This document shows positions 24,718 to 32,488 of a stretch of 64,000 nucleotides of DNA, piece after piece (the stretch's first letter is position 1; every line of letters starts with the position of its first letter). Both the position numbers and the translations under genes were made by a program. The stretch lies in the NCBI GenBank assembly GCA_963823495.1, contig CAWGLV010000001.1, forward strand, positions 3,410,001-3,474,000. The letters run 5' to 3'. The notes below the pieces were generated by a model that saw nothing but the letters and a program-made list of their open reading frames with translations, searched no databases and was not told where the DNA came from. This DNA is from DATDAH01 sp963823495 (GTDB taxonomy: Bacteria > Actinomycetota > Acidimicrobiia > Acidimicrobiales > DATDAH01).

Positions 24718-24903
24718 GGGTCCCTTTCTCGACCGAGGGCCCGAAAGTAGCCCCCGACAGGCCGGCTCCCCCCCGACGGCCTGCCGATCGCGGTCACCGG
24801 TCCCCAACCGCGATGACCGTCGGCCGCCGCGGCCCTGCTCGTCACCGGGCCGAGCGCCCGCCGCCTGCGTCCCGGCCAGCCCGCCCCGCGCGCCGGTGTC
24901 CGC

Positions 24904-25911
24904 TCAGGCGTCGATGACGGCGGCCGCGACCCGGCGGCGGTGCCACCGGGCGTCGCCCCACGCGGGGCTGAGCGCCCACACCTTCTTCATCCAGAGGTGG
25001 AGGTCCGACTCGAACGTGTAGCCGATGGCGCCGTGGACCTGGAGGGCGACCCGGGCGGCCTGCTCGGCGGCGTCGCCGGCCATCGCCTTGGCCATCGACA
25101 CGTCGCGTGGGGTGGTCGGTTGACCGGTGGCGAGCGACCAGGCCGCCCGGTACACCGCGGGGGCGGCGAACTCGACGGCGAGGAGCGTCGACGCCAGGTG
25201 GTGCTTGACGGCCTGGAAGCCGCCGATGGGCTGGCCGAACTGCCGGCGCTCCTTGGCGTACTCGACGGTCACCTCGACCAGGTGTCGGGCGATGCCGACC
25301 AGAGCGGCCGCGGTGCCGAACACCATCCGGTCGAACGGGTCGGTCGTCACCTGGGCCACAGGCTCGGGGGACGGCCGATCCGGCACCGCCGCGGACGGCG
25401 ACGGATCGGGCGGGCCACCGCCGGTGACGTCGCCCACCCGCACGAGCCGCCGCGCCCGGTCGACCGAAGGCTGGGCGTGCAGCCGCGCCGGGCCGGGCCA
25501 GACCTCACTCCCGATGACCACCAGCTCCGCCGAGGCGGCCCCGGCCACGTGCCCGGCGTCGGCCGGCGCCGCCGTGACCCGCGCCTCACCCGCGGCGACC
25601 CGCGACGCGAGGTGGCCGGGCAGCAGTGGGGCGAGCAGGGCCGACTCCATGAGGGGCTCGGGCAGCGCGGCCCGACCGGCCTCCTCCAGGAGCAGCACGA
25701 GGTCGACCTCGGTCAGGCCCAGACCTCCGTCGGCCTCCGGAACCAGCAGGCCGACGACGCCCATGTCGGCCAGGGCCGACCAGCGGTCACGGTCCCAGGG
25801 GTCCTCGGCCTCCCACGCGGCCCGCACGGCTCCCGGTGGGCAGATGCCGGCCAGCAGGTCCCGAACGGCGTCCCGGAACGCCTCCTGGTCCTCGGAGAAC
25901 GCGAACTCCAT
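24904..25911 (-). CDS. Acyl-CoA dehydrogenase, shorter subunit
   Basis: 335 residues, ATG start (MEFAFSEDQEAFR). Acyl-CoA dehydrogenase fold, but the middle beta domain is shortened and replaced by a Pro/Ala-rich stretch (about 175-205). The C-terminal helical domain has RRQFGQPIGGFQAVKH (about 235-250) and ALQVHGAIGYTFESDLHLWMKK, typical of FAD-contacting motifs. It lies downstream of a full-size paralogue on the same strand. Such long/short pairs form alpha2beta2 heterotetramers in actinobacterial steroid and lipid degradation; that pairing is inference here. Confidence 0.8.
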   Translation of the reverse strand: MEFAFSEDQEAFRDAVRDLLAGICPPGAVRAAWEAEDPWDRDRWSALADMGVVGLLVPEADGGLGLTEVDLVLLLEEAGRAALPEPLMESALLAPLLPGHLASRVAAGEARVTAAPADAGHVAGAASAELVVIGSEVWPGPARLHAQPSVDRARRLVRVGDVTGGGPPDPSPSAAVPDRPSPEPVAQVTTDPFDRMVFGTAAALVGIARHLVEVTVEYAKERRQFGQPIGGFQAVKHHLASTLLAVEFAAPAVYRAAWSLATGQPTTPRDVSMAKAMAGDAAEQAARVALQVHGAIGYTFESDLHLWMKKVWALSPAWGDARWHRRRVAAAVIDA

Positions 25912-25930
25912 CAGCCCCACCCCCGTCCAC

Positions 25931-25980
25931 CGAATTGCGTCGATCGGTCGCCCCTGAGCGGACCAACCGACGCAGTTTCG
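25931..25980. repeat. Imperfect palindrome between the acyl-CoA dehydrogenase genes
   Basis: CGAATTGCGTCGATCGGTC (25931-25949) is nearly complementary to 25961-25980. It lies in an 85-bp gap between co-directional genes, so it could attenuate or stabilise the transcript. Confidence 0.5.
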
Positions 25981-25996
25981 GGGCATGGGCGCATGG

Positions 25997-27148
25997 TCAG
26001 ACCCTCGGGAGGCCGAGGACGCGTTCGGCCACGACGTTGCGCTGGATCTCGTTGGTGCCGGCGTAGATGGGACCGGCCAGAGAGAAGAGCCACCCGTCGA
26101 GCCAACGACCGTCGTCGGGGGCGTCGTCGCTGTCGAGGCCCAGTTCGGCCTCCGGGCCGACCAGGCGCTGGGCGGTCTCGTTGAGGTGGACGTCCAACTC
26201 GGACCACCAGAGCTTCATGAGACTGGCCTCGGCCCCCATGGGCCGGCCGGTCTGCAGCATCCGGCTGATGGCCTGGAAGGTCAGCAGCCGGTAGGCCTCG
26301 GCGTCCATCCAGGCCTGGGCGACCTCGTCCCGCAGGTACCCGTCGGGGTACCGCCGGTAGAGGTCGATGAGGCGGTCGACGGCGGCCATGAACCGCCCGG
26401 GGCTGCGGAGGGTCAGGCCCCGCTCGGAGGAGGCCGTGGCCATGGCGACCCGCCACCCCTCGTCGACCCCGCCCAACACGTTGGCCGACGGCACCCGGAC
26501 GTCCTCCAGGAAGACCTCGGCGAAGGCCACGTCGTCGTGCAGCCCGCTGATGGGGCGGACGGTCACGCCCTCGGCGTCGAGCGGGACGAGGAAGTAGGTC
26601 AGCCCCTTGTGCTTGGCCGCATCGGGGTCGGACCGGAAGAGCCCGAAGAGCCAGTCACAGAACACGCCGCGGGTCGACCAGGTCTTCTGACCCGTCAACA
26701 CCCAGTCGTCGCCGTCCGGGACGGCCCGGCTGCGCAGCCCGGCCAGGTCGGAGCCGGCATCGGGCTCGGACCAACCCTGGGCCCAGAGCTCCTCCCCCGC
26801 CGCCATCCCGGGCAGGTAGCGGTCCTGCTGCTCCTTGGTCCCGTGCGCGAAGATCGTCGGCGCCAGCAGGAAGATGCCGTTCTGGGTGACCCGCCCGGGG
26901 CCACCCGCCGCCCAGTACTCCTCCTCGAAGACGAGCCACTCGATGAGGTCGGCGCCACGGCCGCCGTACTCCTCGGGCCAGGACACGACCGCCCACCGGG
27001 CGTCGAAGAGCTTCCGCTCCCACTCCTTGTGCGCGGCGAAGCCCTCGGCGGTGTTCATCGACCCGAGGCCGGTCGGCACGTTGGCCCGCAACCACTCCCG
27101 CGCCTCGCTCCGGAAGGCCTCGTGCTGCGCGGAGAAGGTCAGGTCCAT
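25997..27148 (-). CDS. Acyl-CoA dehydrogenase, full-length subunit
   Basis: 383 residues from ATG (MDLTFSAQHEAFR). Three ACAD domains: helical N-domain, beta domain with WAQGWSEPDAGSDLA (about 122-136) and GQKTWSTRG (about 154), and C-domain ending GPIYAGTNEIQRNVVAERVLGLPR with the FAD/adenine contacts. It is probably the partner of the shorter dehydrogenase 85 bp downstream. The substrate is likely a branched, aromatic-like or steroid-derived acyl-CoA; the exact FadE orthologue is not decided. Confidence 0.85.
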   Translation of the reverse strand: MDLTFSAQHEAFRSEAREWLRANVPTGLGSMNTAEGFAAHKEWERKLFDARWAVVSWPEEYGGRGADLIEWLVFEEEYWAAGGPGRVTQNGIFLLAPTIFAHGTKEQQDRYLPGMAAGEELWAQGWSEPDAGSDLAGLRSRAVPDGDDWVLTGQKTWSTRGVFCDWLFGLFRSDPDAAKHKGLTYFLVPLDAEGVTVRPISGLHDDVAFAEVFLEDVRVPSANVLGGVDEGWRVAMATASSERGLTLRSPGRFMAAVDRLIDLYRRYPDGYLRDEVAQAWMDAEAYRLLTFQAISRMLQTGRPMGAEASLMKLWWSELDVHLNETAQRLVGPEAELGLDSDDAPDDGRWLDGWLFSLAGPIYAGTNEIQRNVVAERVLGLPRV

Positions 27149-27293
27149 TCCGACGAGAGCCTGACGCCCCGCCGGATCCACACGCAAGACGGGGGCGGAG
27201 CCGACCGGTGAGCCGAGTCGGCGCGGAGCGACGAGCGTCAGCCACGAGCATCGACGCTCCGTCGGCCCGTCCCCACGAAAGGGACCTCTCCTC

Positions 27294-27490
27294 ATGGCCG
27301 ACCGGCTGTTGACCACCCCGGAGGCCCGGGCGACTGCTCGGCGTGGAGCCCGAGGACACCGACCGGCTGATCTCCACCGGCGAGATCGACGGCGAGCCCG
27401 ACCGCACCGGCCAGGGCAGGATCACCGCCTCCGGGGTCGGGCGCCACCGCCTGGCCCACGCCGGGCCTGAGGGGTCGACCGGAGGGTCAG
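27294..27490 (+). pseudogene. Frameshifted HTH_17/excisionase-like small gene
   Basis: ATG with GAAAGGGA upstream begins MADRLLTTPEAR. One frame over, LLGVEPEDTDRLISTGEIDG continues from about 27330. Joined, these form a winged-helix of the BldC/excisionase HTH_17 type (LLTTPEA..LLGV....DRLI..GEI). A single-base change near 27330 separates the halves. The end runs into the VOC gene's 3' end on the other strand. It may be a dead excisionase or regulator. Confidence 0.45.
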
Positions 27491-27858
27491 CGGAACTGGT
27501 CGATGAGGATGGCGTTGCCGTCGGGGTCGGTCAGCGTGATGTGGGCTGCTCCCTCGGTTGACTCGTCGACCGTCTCGCCCAACTCGATGCCGGCCTCCCG
27601 CAGGGCGGTCTGGATCTGACGGACGTCGGTGAAGGACTCCGGCTGGCTCATGTCCTGGCCGAGCCCGGGGTTGAAGGTGAGGATGTTCGACTCGAACATG
27701 CCGTGGAACAGGCCGATCGTGGTGTCGCCGTTGCGCAGGATCAGCCAGCCCTCATCGGCCTCCCCGCCGGCGACCTCGAACCCCAACACCTCGTAGAACG
27801 CCCTCGACCGATCCAGGTCGGCGACGCTCAGGCTGACAGAGAACGCTCCCAGGTCCAT
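27487..27858 (-). CDS. VOC/glyoxalase-family protein
   Basis: 123 residues, ATG start. Two beta-alpha-beta-beta-beta modules: SVSLSVADLDRSRAFYEVLGFEV (7-29) and a second half with AHITLTDPDGNAILIDQF (about 103-121). Metal-ligand positions are only partly kept: the usual first His is Ser and the last Glu is at ...LIDQ. Family members include glyoxalase I, extradiol dioxygenases and methylmalonyl-CoA epimerase; none can be chosen. Divergent from the DUF35 gene, sharing the operator region between. Confidence 0.8.
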   Translation of the reverse strand: MDLGAFSVSLSVADLDRSRAFYEVLGFEVAGGEADEGWLILRNGDTTIGLFHGMFESNILTFNPGLGQDMSQPESFTDVRQIQTALREAGIELGETVDESTEGAAHITLTDPDGNAILIDQFR

Positions 27859-27902
27859 GCCCGATTCTCGCGTCCGAACACCGACCAGGCTTGCCCACTG
27901 AC

Positions 27903-27933
27903 CTGACGACCCGTCAGATCGGGCGAGTAGCCT
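27903..27933 (+). promoter_or_regulatory. Operator palindrome and -10 box for the DUF35-thiolase genes
   Basis: CTGACGACCCGTCAG (27903-27917) is a perfect palindrome of the TetR-operator type (6-3-6). TAGCCT (27928-27933) sits 6 nt before the GTG at 27940, so transcription is probably leaderless. The palindrome lies where it would block RNA polymerase for this gene and possibly the divergent VOC gene. Confidence 0.55.
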
Positions 27934-27939
27934 GAGGTC

Positions 27940-28398
27940 GTGACCTCCACGGAAGCAGCGGCGAAGCCGCGCGTGGCGGCGATCGAGGGGTGGTTCACCC
28001 TCGACGATCCGCCCCACCTGCTCGGCACGAAGTGCCGCGCCTGCGGCACCTACTTCTTCCCGAGGGAGACCGGGTGGTGCCGGCGCCCGGGCTGCGGCAG
28101 CACCGATCTGGTCGAGGTGGAGCTGAGCCGGACCGGGAAGATCTGGTCCTACACCGACGCCCAGTACCAGCCTCCCGCCCCCTACGTCAGCCCCCACGAG
28201 GAGTTCCGCCCCTTCACCCAGGCCGCCGTCGAGCTGGCCGAGGAGCAGCTGATCGTCATGGGCCAGGTCGTCGAGGGCGTCGGTGTGGACGACCTCACCA
28301 CCGGCCAGGAGGTCGAGCTGGTGCTCGAGCCGCTGTTCGAGGACGACGCCGCCGTGCACCTGGTCTGGAAGTGGAAGCCGGTGGAGGCTCGGTCATGA
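27940..28398 (+). CDS. DUF35 OB-fold/zinc-ribbon protein, partner of lipid-transfer thiolase
   Basis: 152 residues, GTG start. N-terminal rubredoxin-like zinc ribbon CRACGTYFFPRETGWCRRPGC (about 32-52; four Cys) followed by an OB fold (about 60-145). DUF35 proteins pair with SCP2/Ltp-type thiolases; in mycobacteria the ChsH2 DUF35 domain binds Ltp2 for retro-aldol removal of propionyl-CoA from the sterol side chain. The stop overlaps the next ATG (ATGA), consistent with a protein pair made together. Confidence 0.85.
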   Translation: MTSTEAAAKPRVAAIEGWFTLDDPPHLLGTKCRACGTYFFPRETGWCRRPGCGSTDLVEVELSRTGKIWSYTDAQYQPPAPYVSPHEEFRPFTQAAVELAEEQLIVMGQVVEGVGVDDLTTGQEVELVLEPLFEDDAAVHLVWKWKPVEARS

Positions 28399-29588
28399 GC
28401 CGGGACGTGGTCGTCGCCGGCGTCGGCATGCACCCCTGGGGCAAGTGGGGCCGCAACTTCGTCGAGTACGGCCGGGTCGCGGTGGTCGACGCCTTGGCCG
28501 ACAGCGACCTCGACTGGCAGGACGTCGAGTTCGTCTCCGGCGCCGACACCATCCGCAACGGCTACCCGGGCTTCATCGCCGGGGCCACCTTCGCCCAGGC
28601 CATGGGCTGGACCGGTGTGCCCGTGGCCAGTTCCTACGCCGCCTGCGCGTCCGGCGCGACGGCCATGAGCGTGGCCCGGGATCGGATCCGGGCCGGCGCC
28701 TGCGAGATCGCCCTCGTCGTCGGCGCCGACACCACCCCCAAGGGCTTCTTCAAGCCGGTGGAGGGTGCTGACCGCTTCACCGACCCCGACTGGCTGCGCT
28801 TCCGCCTGCTCGGCGCCACCAACCCGACCTACTTCGCCCTCTACGCCCGGCGCCGCATGGACCTCTACGGCGCCACCGACGAGGACTTCGCCCTGGTCAA
28901 GGTCAAGAACGCCAAACACGGCCTGGCCAACCCGATGGCCCGCTACCGCAAGGAGGTCACCGTCGAGGAGGTCCTGGCCTCACCGATGGTCGCCGACCCC
29001 CTGCGACTGCTCGAGATCTGCGCCACCTCCGACGGCGGCGCCGCGGTCATCCTCATGAGCCAGGACGAGGCCGCACGCCGGGGCGTGGCCGACACACCGA
29101 AGGTCGCCGCCATCTCCACGGTCACTCCGACGTACCCGAACACGGTGCTCGACCTGCCGGAGTTCGCCACGGACTCCGCCGCGGTGTCCGCCGCGCCCGA
29201 CCTGACCTACCGGGCGGCCATCAGCGCCGCGGCCTACGAGGAGGCGGGCCTCGGGCCCGACGACATCGACCTGGCCGAGGTGTACGACCTCTCCACCGCC
29301 CTCGAGTTGGACTGGGTCGAGAGCCTCGGTCTGGGCAAGGAGGGCGAGGCCGAACACCTCGTCCGGGCCGGTGAGACCAGCATCGGCGGCCGCACACCGG
29401 TCAACACCTCGGGCGGCCTGTCCAGCTTCGGCGAGGCCATCCCCGCCCAGGCCCTGGCCCAGGTCTGCGAGTTGACCTGGCAACTCCGGGGCCAGGCCGG
29501 CGACCGCCAGGTCGAGGGCGCTCAGGTCGGCATCACCGCCAACCAGGGCCTCTTCGGCCACGGCTCGTCGGTCATCCTGACCCGCTGA
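28395..29588 (+). CDS. SCP2/lipid-transfer-type thiolase
   Basis: 397 residues, ATG coupled to the DUF35 gene by a 4-nt overlap. Thiolase fold: the nucleophile loop SSYAACASGATAM (about 77-89) retains Cys; a second half has YDLSTALELDW (about 299-309) and GLSSFGEAIPAQALAQ (about 343-358) with an NQGLFGHGSS end. Sequence resembles non-specific lipid-transfer (Ltp) thiolases that act as thiolases or retro-aldolases on sterol-CoA. Its partner is the upstream zinc-ribbon protein. Followed by the GGAGGCAATA palindrome and then a fadA6-like gene. Confidence 0.85.
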   Translation: MSRDVVVAGVGMHPWGKWGRNFVEYGRVAVVDALADSDLDWQDVEFVSGADTIRNGYPGFIAGATFAQAMGWTGVPVASSYAACASGATAMSVARDRIRAGACEIALVVGADTTPKGFFKPVEGADRFTDPDWLRFRLLGATNPTYFALYARRRMDLYGATDEDFALVKVKNAKHGLANPMARYRKEVTVEEVLASPMVADPLRLLEICATSDGGAAVILMSQDEAARRGVADTPKVAAISTVTPTYPNTVLDLPEFATDSAAVSAAPDLTYRAAISAAAYEEAGLGPDDIDLAEVYDLSTALELDWVESLGLGKEGEAEHLVRAGETSIGGRTPVNTSGGLSSFGEAIPAQALAQVCELTWQLRGQAGDRQVEGAQVGITANQGLFGHGSSVILTR

Positions 29589-29590
29589 TT

Positions 29591-29638
29591 CCATTGGAGG
29601 CAATAGGGGGCGGGTTCCGCCCCCTATTGCCTCCGACG
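29591..29638 (+). repeat. GGAGGCAATA palindromic element, copy 1
   Basis: Perfect 18-bp arms (29596-29613 and 29617-29634) around a 3-nt loop, flanked by CCATT and GACG. It is one of three copies in the window (others 55059-55107 and 56111-56158). It lies between two co-directional thiolase genes. Confidence 0.85.
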
Positions 29639-29657
29639 AGAGAGGAACACCACGCTC

Positions 29658-30815
29658 ATGGCTGAGGCATTCATCGTCGATGCGGTTCGGGCGCCGGTGG
29701 GGCGCCGGGGCGGGGGACTCGCCCACCTCCACCCCGCCGACCTGGGGGCGCACTCGCTCAACGCGCTCATGGACCGCACCGGAGTCGACCCGAGCGCGGT
29801 CGAGGACGTCGTCTTCGGCTGTGTCGACACCATCGGTCCCCAGGCCGGTGACATCGCTCGCACCGCCTGGCTGGCCGCCGGCCTGCCCGAGGAGGTCCCC
29901 GGCACGACCGTCGACCGCCAGTGCGGATCGTCCCAGCAGGCCGTGCACTTCGCGGCGCAGGCCGTGATGAGCGGCACCAGCGACCTGGTCGTGGCCGGCG
30001 GGGTCCAGAACATGAGCCTCATCCCGATCAGTTCGGCGATGCTCGTGGCCGAGCACGTCGGCGTGACCGACCCCGATCCCTTCCGGGGCTCCAAGGGCTG
30101 GCAGGCCCGTTACGGGGACCAGGAGGTCAGCCAGTTCCGGTCGGCGGAGATGATCGCCGAGAAGTGGGACCTGTCCCGGGAGGACATGGAGGCCTTCGCC
30201 TACGAGAGCCACCAGCGGGCCATCCGAGCCATCGACGAGGGTCGTTTCCAGGCCGAGATCGAACCGCTCGAGGGCGTCGAGCACGACGAGGGACCCCGAC
30301 GGGAGTCCACCCTGGAGAAGATGGCGGCCCTGCGCACCCTGGTCGAGGGCGGGCGCCTGACCGCGGCGGTGTCCTCGCAGATCTCGGACAACTCCGCCGC
30401 CCTGCTCATCGCCTCCGAGCAGGCGGTCGAGGACCACGACCTGAACCCCCGGGCCCGCATCCACCACCTGTCGGTGCGAGGGGCCGACCCGGTCTGGATG
30501 CTCACCGCCCCGATCCCCGCCACCGCCCACGCCCTGGCGAAGACGGGCATGACCCTCGACGACATCGACCTGGTGGAGATCAACGAGGCCTTCGCGTCGG
30601 TCGTGCTGGCCTGGCAGAAGGAGACCGGCGCCGACCTCGACAAGGTGAACGTCAACGGCGGGGCCATCGCCCTCGGCCACCCTCTCGGCGCGACCGGCGC
30701 CCGCCTGATGACCACCCTCCTCCACGAACTGGAGCGCACCGGCGGCCGCTACGGCCTCCAGACCATGTGCGAGGGCGGCGGCCAGGCCAACGTCACCATC
30801 ATCGAACGCCTGTAG
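29658..30815 (+). CDS. fadA6: FadA6-like steroid-pathway thiolase
   Basis: 385 residues, ATG with GAGAGGA upstream. Thiolase nucleophile Cys89 in TVDRQCGSSQQAV, NEAFASV (His/Asn region, about 312-318), GHPLGATGAR (about 342) and the second Cys in MCEGGGQANVTIIERL at the C-terminus. By recollection, several long stretches (PEEVPGTTVDRQCGSSQQA, QISDNSA, TMCEGGGQANVTIIERL) match mycobacterial FadA6, the thiolase of the HIP (ring C/D) pathway. The nearby ipd genes support this. Confidence 0.8.
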   Translation: MAEAFIVDAVRAPVGRRGGGLAHLHPADLGAHSLNALMDRTGVDPSAVEDVVFGCVDTIGPQAGDIARTAWLAAGLPEEVPGTTVDRQCGSSQQAVHFAAQAVMSGTSDLVVAGGVQNMSLIPISSAMLVAEHVGVTDPDPFRGSKGWQARYGDQEVSQFRSAEMIAEKWDLSREDMEAFAYESHQRAIRAIDEGRFQAEIEPLEGVEHDEGPRRESTLEKMAALRTLVEGGRLTAAVSSQISDNSAALLIASEQAVEDHDLNPRARIHHLSVRGADPVWMLTAPIPATAHALAKTGMTLDDIDLVEINEAFASVVLAWQKETGADLDKVNVNGGAIALGHPLGATGARLMTTLLHELERTGGRYGLQTMCEGGGQANVTIIERL

Positions 30816-30854
30816 GGCCCGCTTCACGGCTCCGGGTGACGGATCGCACCACCG

Positions 30855-30980
30855 CGACACCCCGACACGCCGCGCGACACCGCGACATCCCGCGCGACAC
30901 CGCGACATCCCCGACACCGCGACATCCCGCGCGACACCGCGACATCCCCGACACCGCGACATCCCCGCGACACCCCGAGC
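30855..30980. repeat. GCGACATCCC/GCGACACC tandem repeat
   Basis: About 125 bp of near-tandem units (CGCGACATCCCGCGCGACAC and shortened forms) fill the gap between the convergent fadA6-like and MFS genes. The units differ in length, so there are no spacers of equal size. Confidence 0.85.
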
Positions 30981-31002
30981 GGATCAGCAGCCGGACGCCC
31001 TG

Positions 31003-32181
31003 TCAGGGCGACGGGGGGTGACGATGGCGGACCAGGAGGAGGCGGGCGCCGCCGATGAGGGCCCCGGCCACCACCGACCAGGTGCCCGCCATGATCCAGG
31101 CCCCGCCGTAGCCCCCCTCCGCCACGACGCCGAACACCAGTGGTCCGAGCACCGCCCCGACGTAGACGCCCGTCTGGGTGATCCCGGTCGCCGCCGCGGG
31201 CGCCTCCGGATGGTGGCGGACCATCGCCAGGTTGAACAACCCCGGCCACGCCCACGACAGGGCGAAGGCCAGTGGCGCCCCGAGGACGAACAGGCCCACG
31301 CGACCCGACGCGAGCAGGAGAAAGGCCAACGAGCCCATCATCAGCATCGTGGCCACGGTGACCAGGTGCCGGCCACCCGTCCGGTCGGCCCGCACGCCCA
31401 GCGCCAGTCGCACGCCGATGCTGGCGGCCGCGGCGAGCGAGGACAGCAGGCCGGCCGCGCTCTCGGCCAAGCCCGCCTCCACCCCTGAGCTCACGAGGAA
31501 CGCGCCGAGCACCCCGGCCGCCGCCGCCGCGAACGCCCCGCCGACCGCGAACGCCACGGTGATGGCCCGCGGGGCGTCGGTCGTGGGAGCCAGCGGGTCG
31601 GGGACGGCCAACGGCGCCGCCAACGGCTGGGCCGAGGGCAGGGCCACCGCGGCCGTCACGGCGAACCCGGCGGCCAGGACGAAGGCCCAGCGCCAGCCCA
31701 CGGTGAGTCCGATGGTGGGCACGGCCAGCCCACCCAGCAGGAGCCCCGCCGGAATGGCCGACTGCTTGACGCCGAAGGCGACGCCGAGTCGGGCCGCCGG
31801 TATGGCCCGGGCCAGGTAGAGGTTGGCCGCGGGCTGGATGAGCGCGTTGGAGACGCCCGCCAGTGTCAGGAGCACGAGGAGGACGCCGTAGCTGCGACCG
31901 ACGGTCGCCACCGCGAGGAGGACGGCGGCGGTCGCCAGCGCCCCGATCCGGAGGGCCGTGACCGCACCCACGCGCTCCGACGCCCGCCCGAGTCCGATCG
32001 AGGAGACCGAGGCACCCACGAAGAACCCGGCGCTCAGCAGCCCGAGCCCGGACTCGGCGAAGTGGAGGTCGCCCCGGATCTGCACGGCCAGCGCCCCGAC
32101 GAGGAACGTCGGCAGCACCCCGGATGCGACCGGCAGGAGGGCACCCCGGAGGGCCTTGCCCATCGGCTCGCGGGATTGCAC
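31003..32181 (-). CDS. MFS transporter
   Basis: 392 residues from GTG at 32181 (GGCGAGGA ribosome site); an ATG six codons later is possible. Twelve hydrophobic helices are predictable, with the loop 2-3 motif GLGRASERVGAV (about 60-71; MFS motif A variant) and a symmetrical repeat after ~200 (ALGVRADRTGG). A cytoplasmic-membrane exporter or importer; the substrate is unknown. It could move an aromatic, sterol or drug. The start lies just downstream of an operator-like palindrome shared with the plus strand. Confidence 0.8.
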   Translation of the reverse strand: MQSREPMGKALRGALLPVASGVLPTFLVGALAVQIRGDLHFAESGLGLLSAGFFVGASVSSIGLGRASERVGAVTALRIGALATAAVLLAVATVGRSYGVLLVLLTLAGVSNALIQPAANLYLARAIPAARLGVAFGVKQSAIPAGLLLGGLAVPTIGLTVGWRWAFVLAAGFAVTAAVALPSAQPLAAPLAVPDPLAPTTDAPRAITVAFAVGGAFAAAAAGVLGAFLVSSGVEAGLAESAAGLLSSLAAAASIGVRLALGVRADRTGGRHLVTVATMLMMGSLAFLLLASGRVGLFVLGAPLAFALSWAWPGLFNLAMVRHHPEAPAAATGITQTGVYVGAVLGPLVFGVVAEGGYGGAWIMAGTWSVVAGALIGGARLLLVRHRHPPSP

Positions 32182-32284
32182 CCGCTGATCCTCGCCCACC
32201 GTCGGCCCGCCACCCGAACCGGCAGCCCGGCGGCCCGCCACGAGTCGGGCCCGGCGCCACGACACGGGGGCCACTAGAACACCG

Positions 32285-32313
32285 TTGACCTAGTACGCAC
32301 TAGGTACTAGTTT
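32285..32313 (+). promoter_or_regulatory. Strong promoter with embedded operator palindrome
   Basis: TTGACC (32285-32290) and TAGTTT (32308-32313) are a -35/-10 pair with 17-bp spacing. CTAGTAC (32290-32296) and GTACTAG (32304-32310) form a 7-7-7 inverted repeat filling the spacer. A repressor bound here would block transcription of both strands. The -10 is followed 7 nt later by a GTG. Confidence 0.55.
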
Positions 32314-32320
32314 CTCGGCC

Positions 32321-32488
32321 GTGGTGGGGGGCAGGGGGTTCCCGGGCAAGAGGCGCACGGTCAACGGGCGGCGGTTCCGCCTGGTGTTCGAGGACCAGCC
32401 CTCCGACCGACGCTTCGTCGTCCGCCGGCGAGCTCAGTCCGGCCGTCGGACGACGAGCTCGGCGAAGTCCCCGACCCGGAGTGACTGA
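32321..32488 (+). CDS. Possible 55-aa basic protein behind a strong promoter
   Basis: The frame starts GTG GTG 7 nt after a good -10 and reads VVGGRGFPGKRRTVNGRRF onward, rich in Arg and aromatic residues, then a less credible Ser/Arg tail before TGA. It overlaps the 3' end of the GH31 gene on the other strand. The promoter is the best evidence; no family is recognised. The tail may be out of its natural frame. Confidence 0.3.
   Translation: MVGGRGFPGKRRTVNGRRFRLVFEDQPSDRRFVVRRRAQSGRRTTSSAKSPTRSD

Noticed and set aside
28980..30962. 660-codon minus-strand frame across the thiolases
   Set aside because: Shadow of the clear thiolase genes on the plus strand.
30855..30980. CRISPR-like array
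   Set aside because: Units of varying length with no unique spacers; low-complexity tandem repeat.
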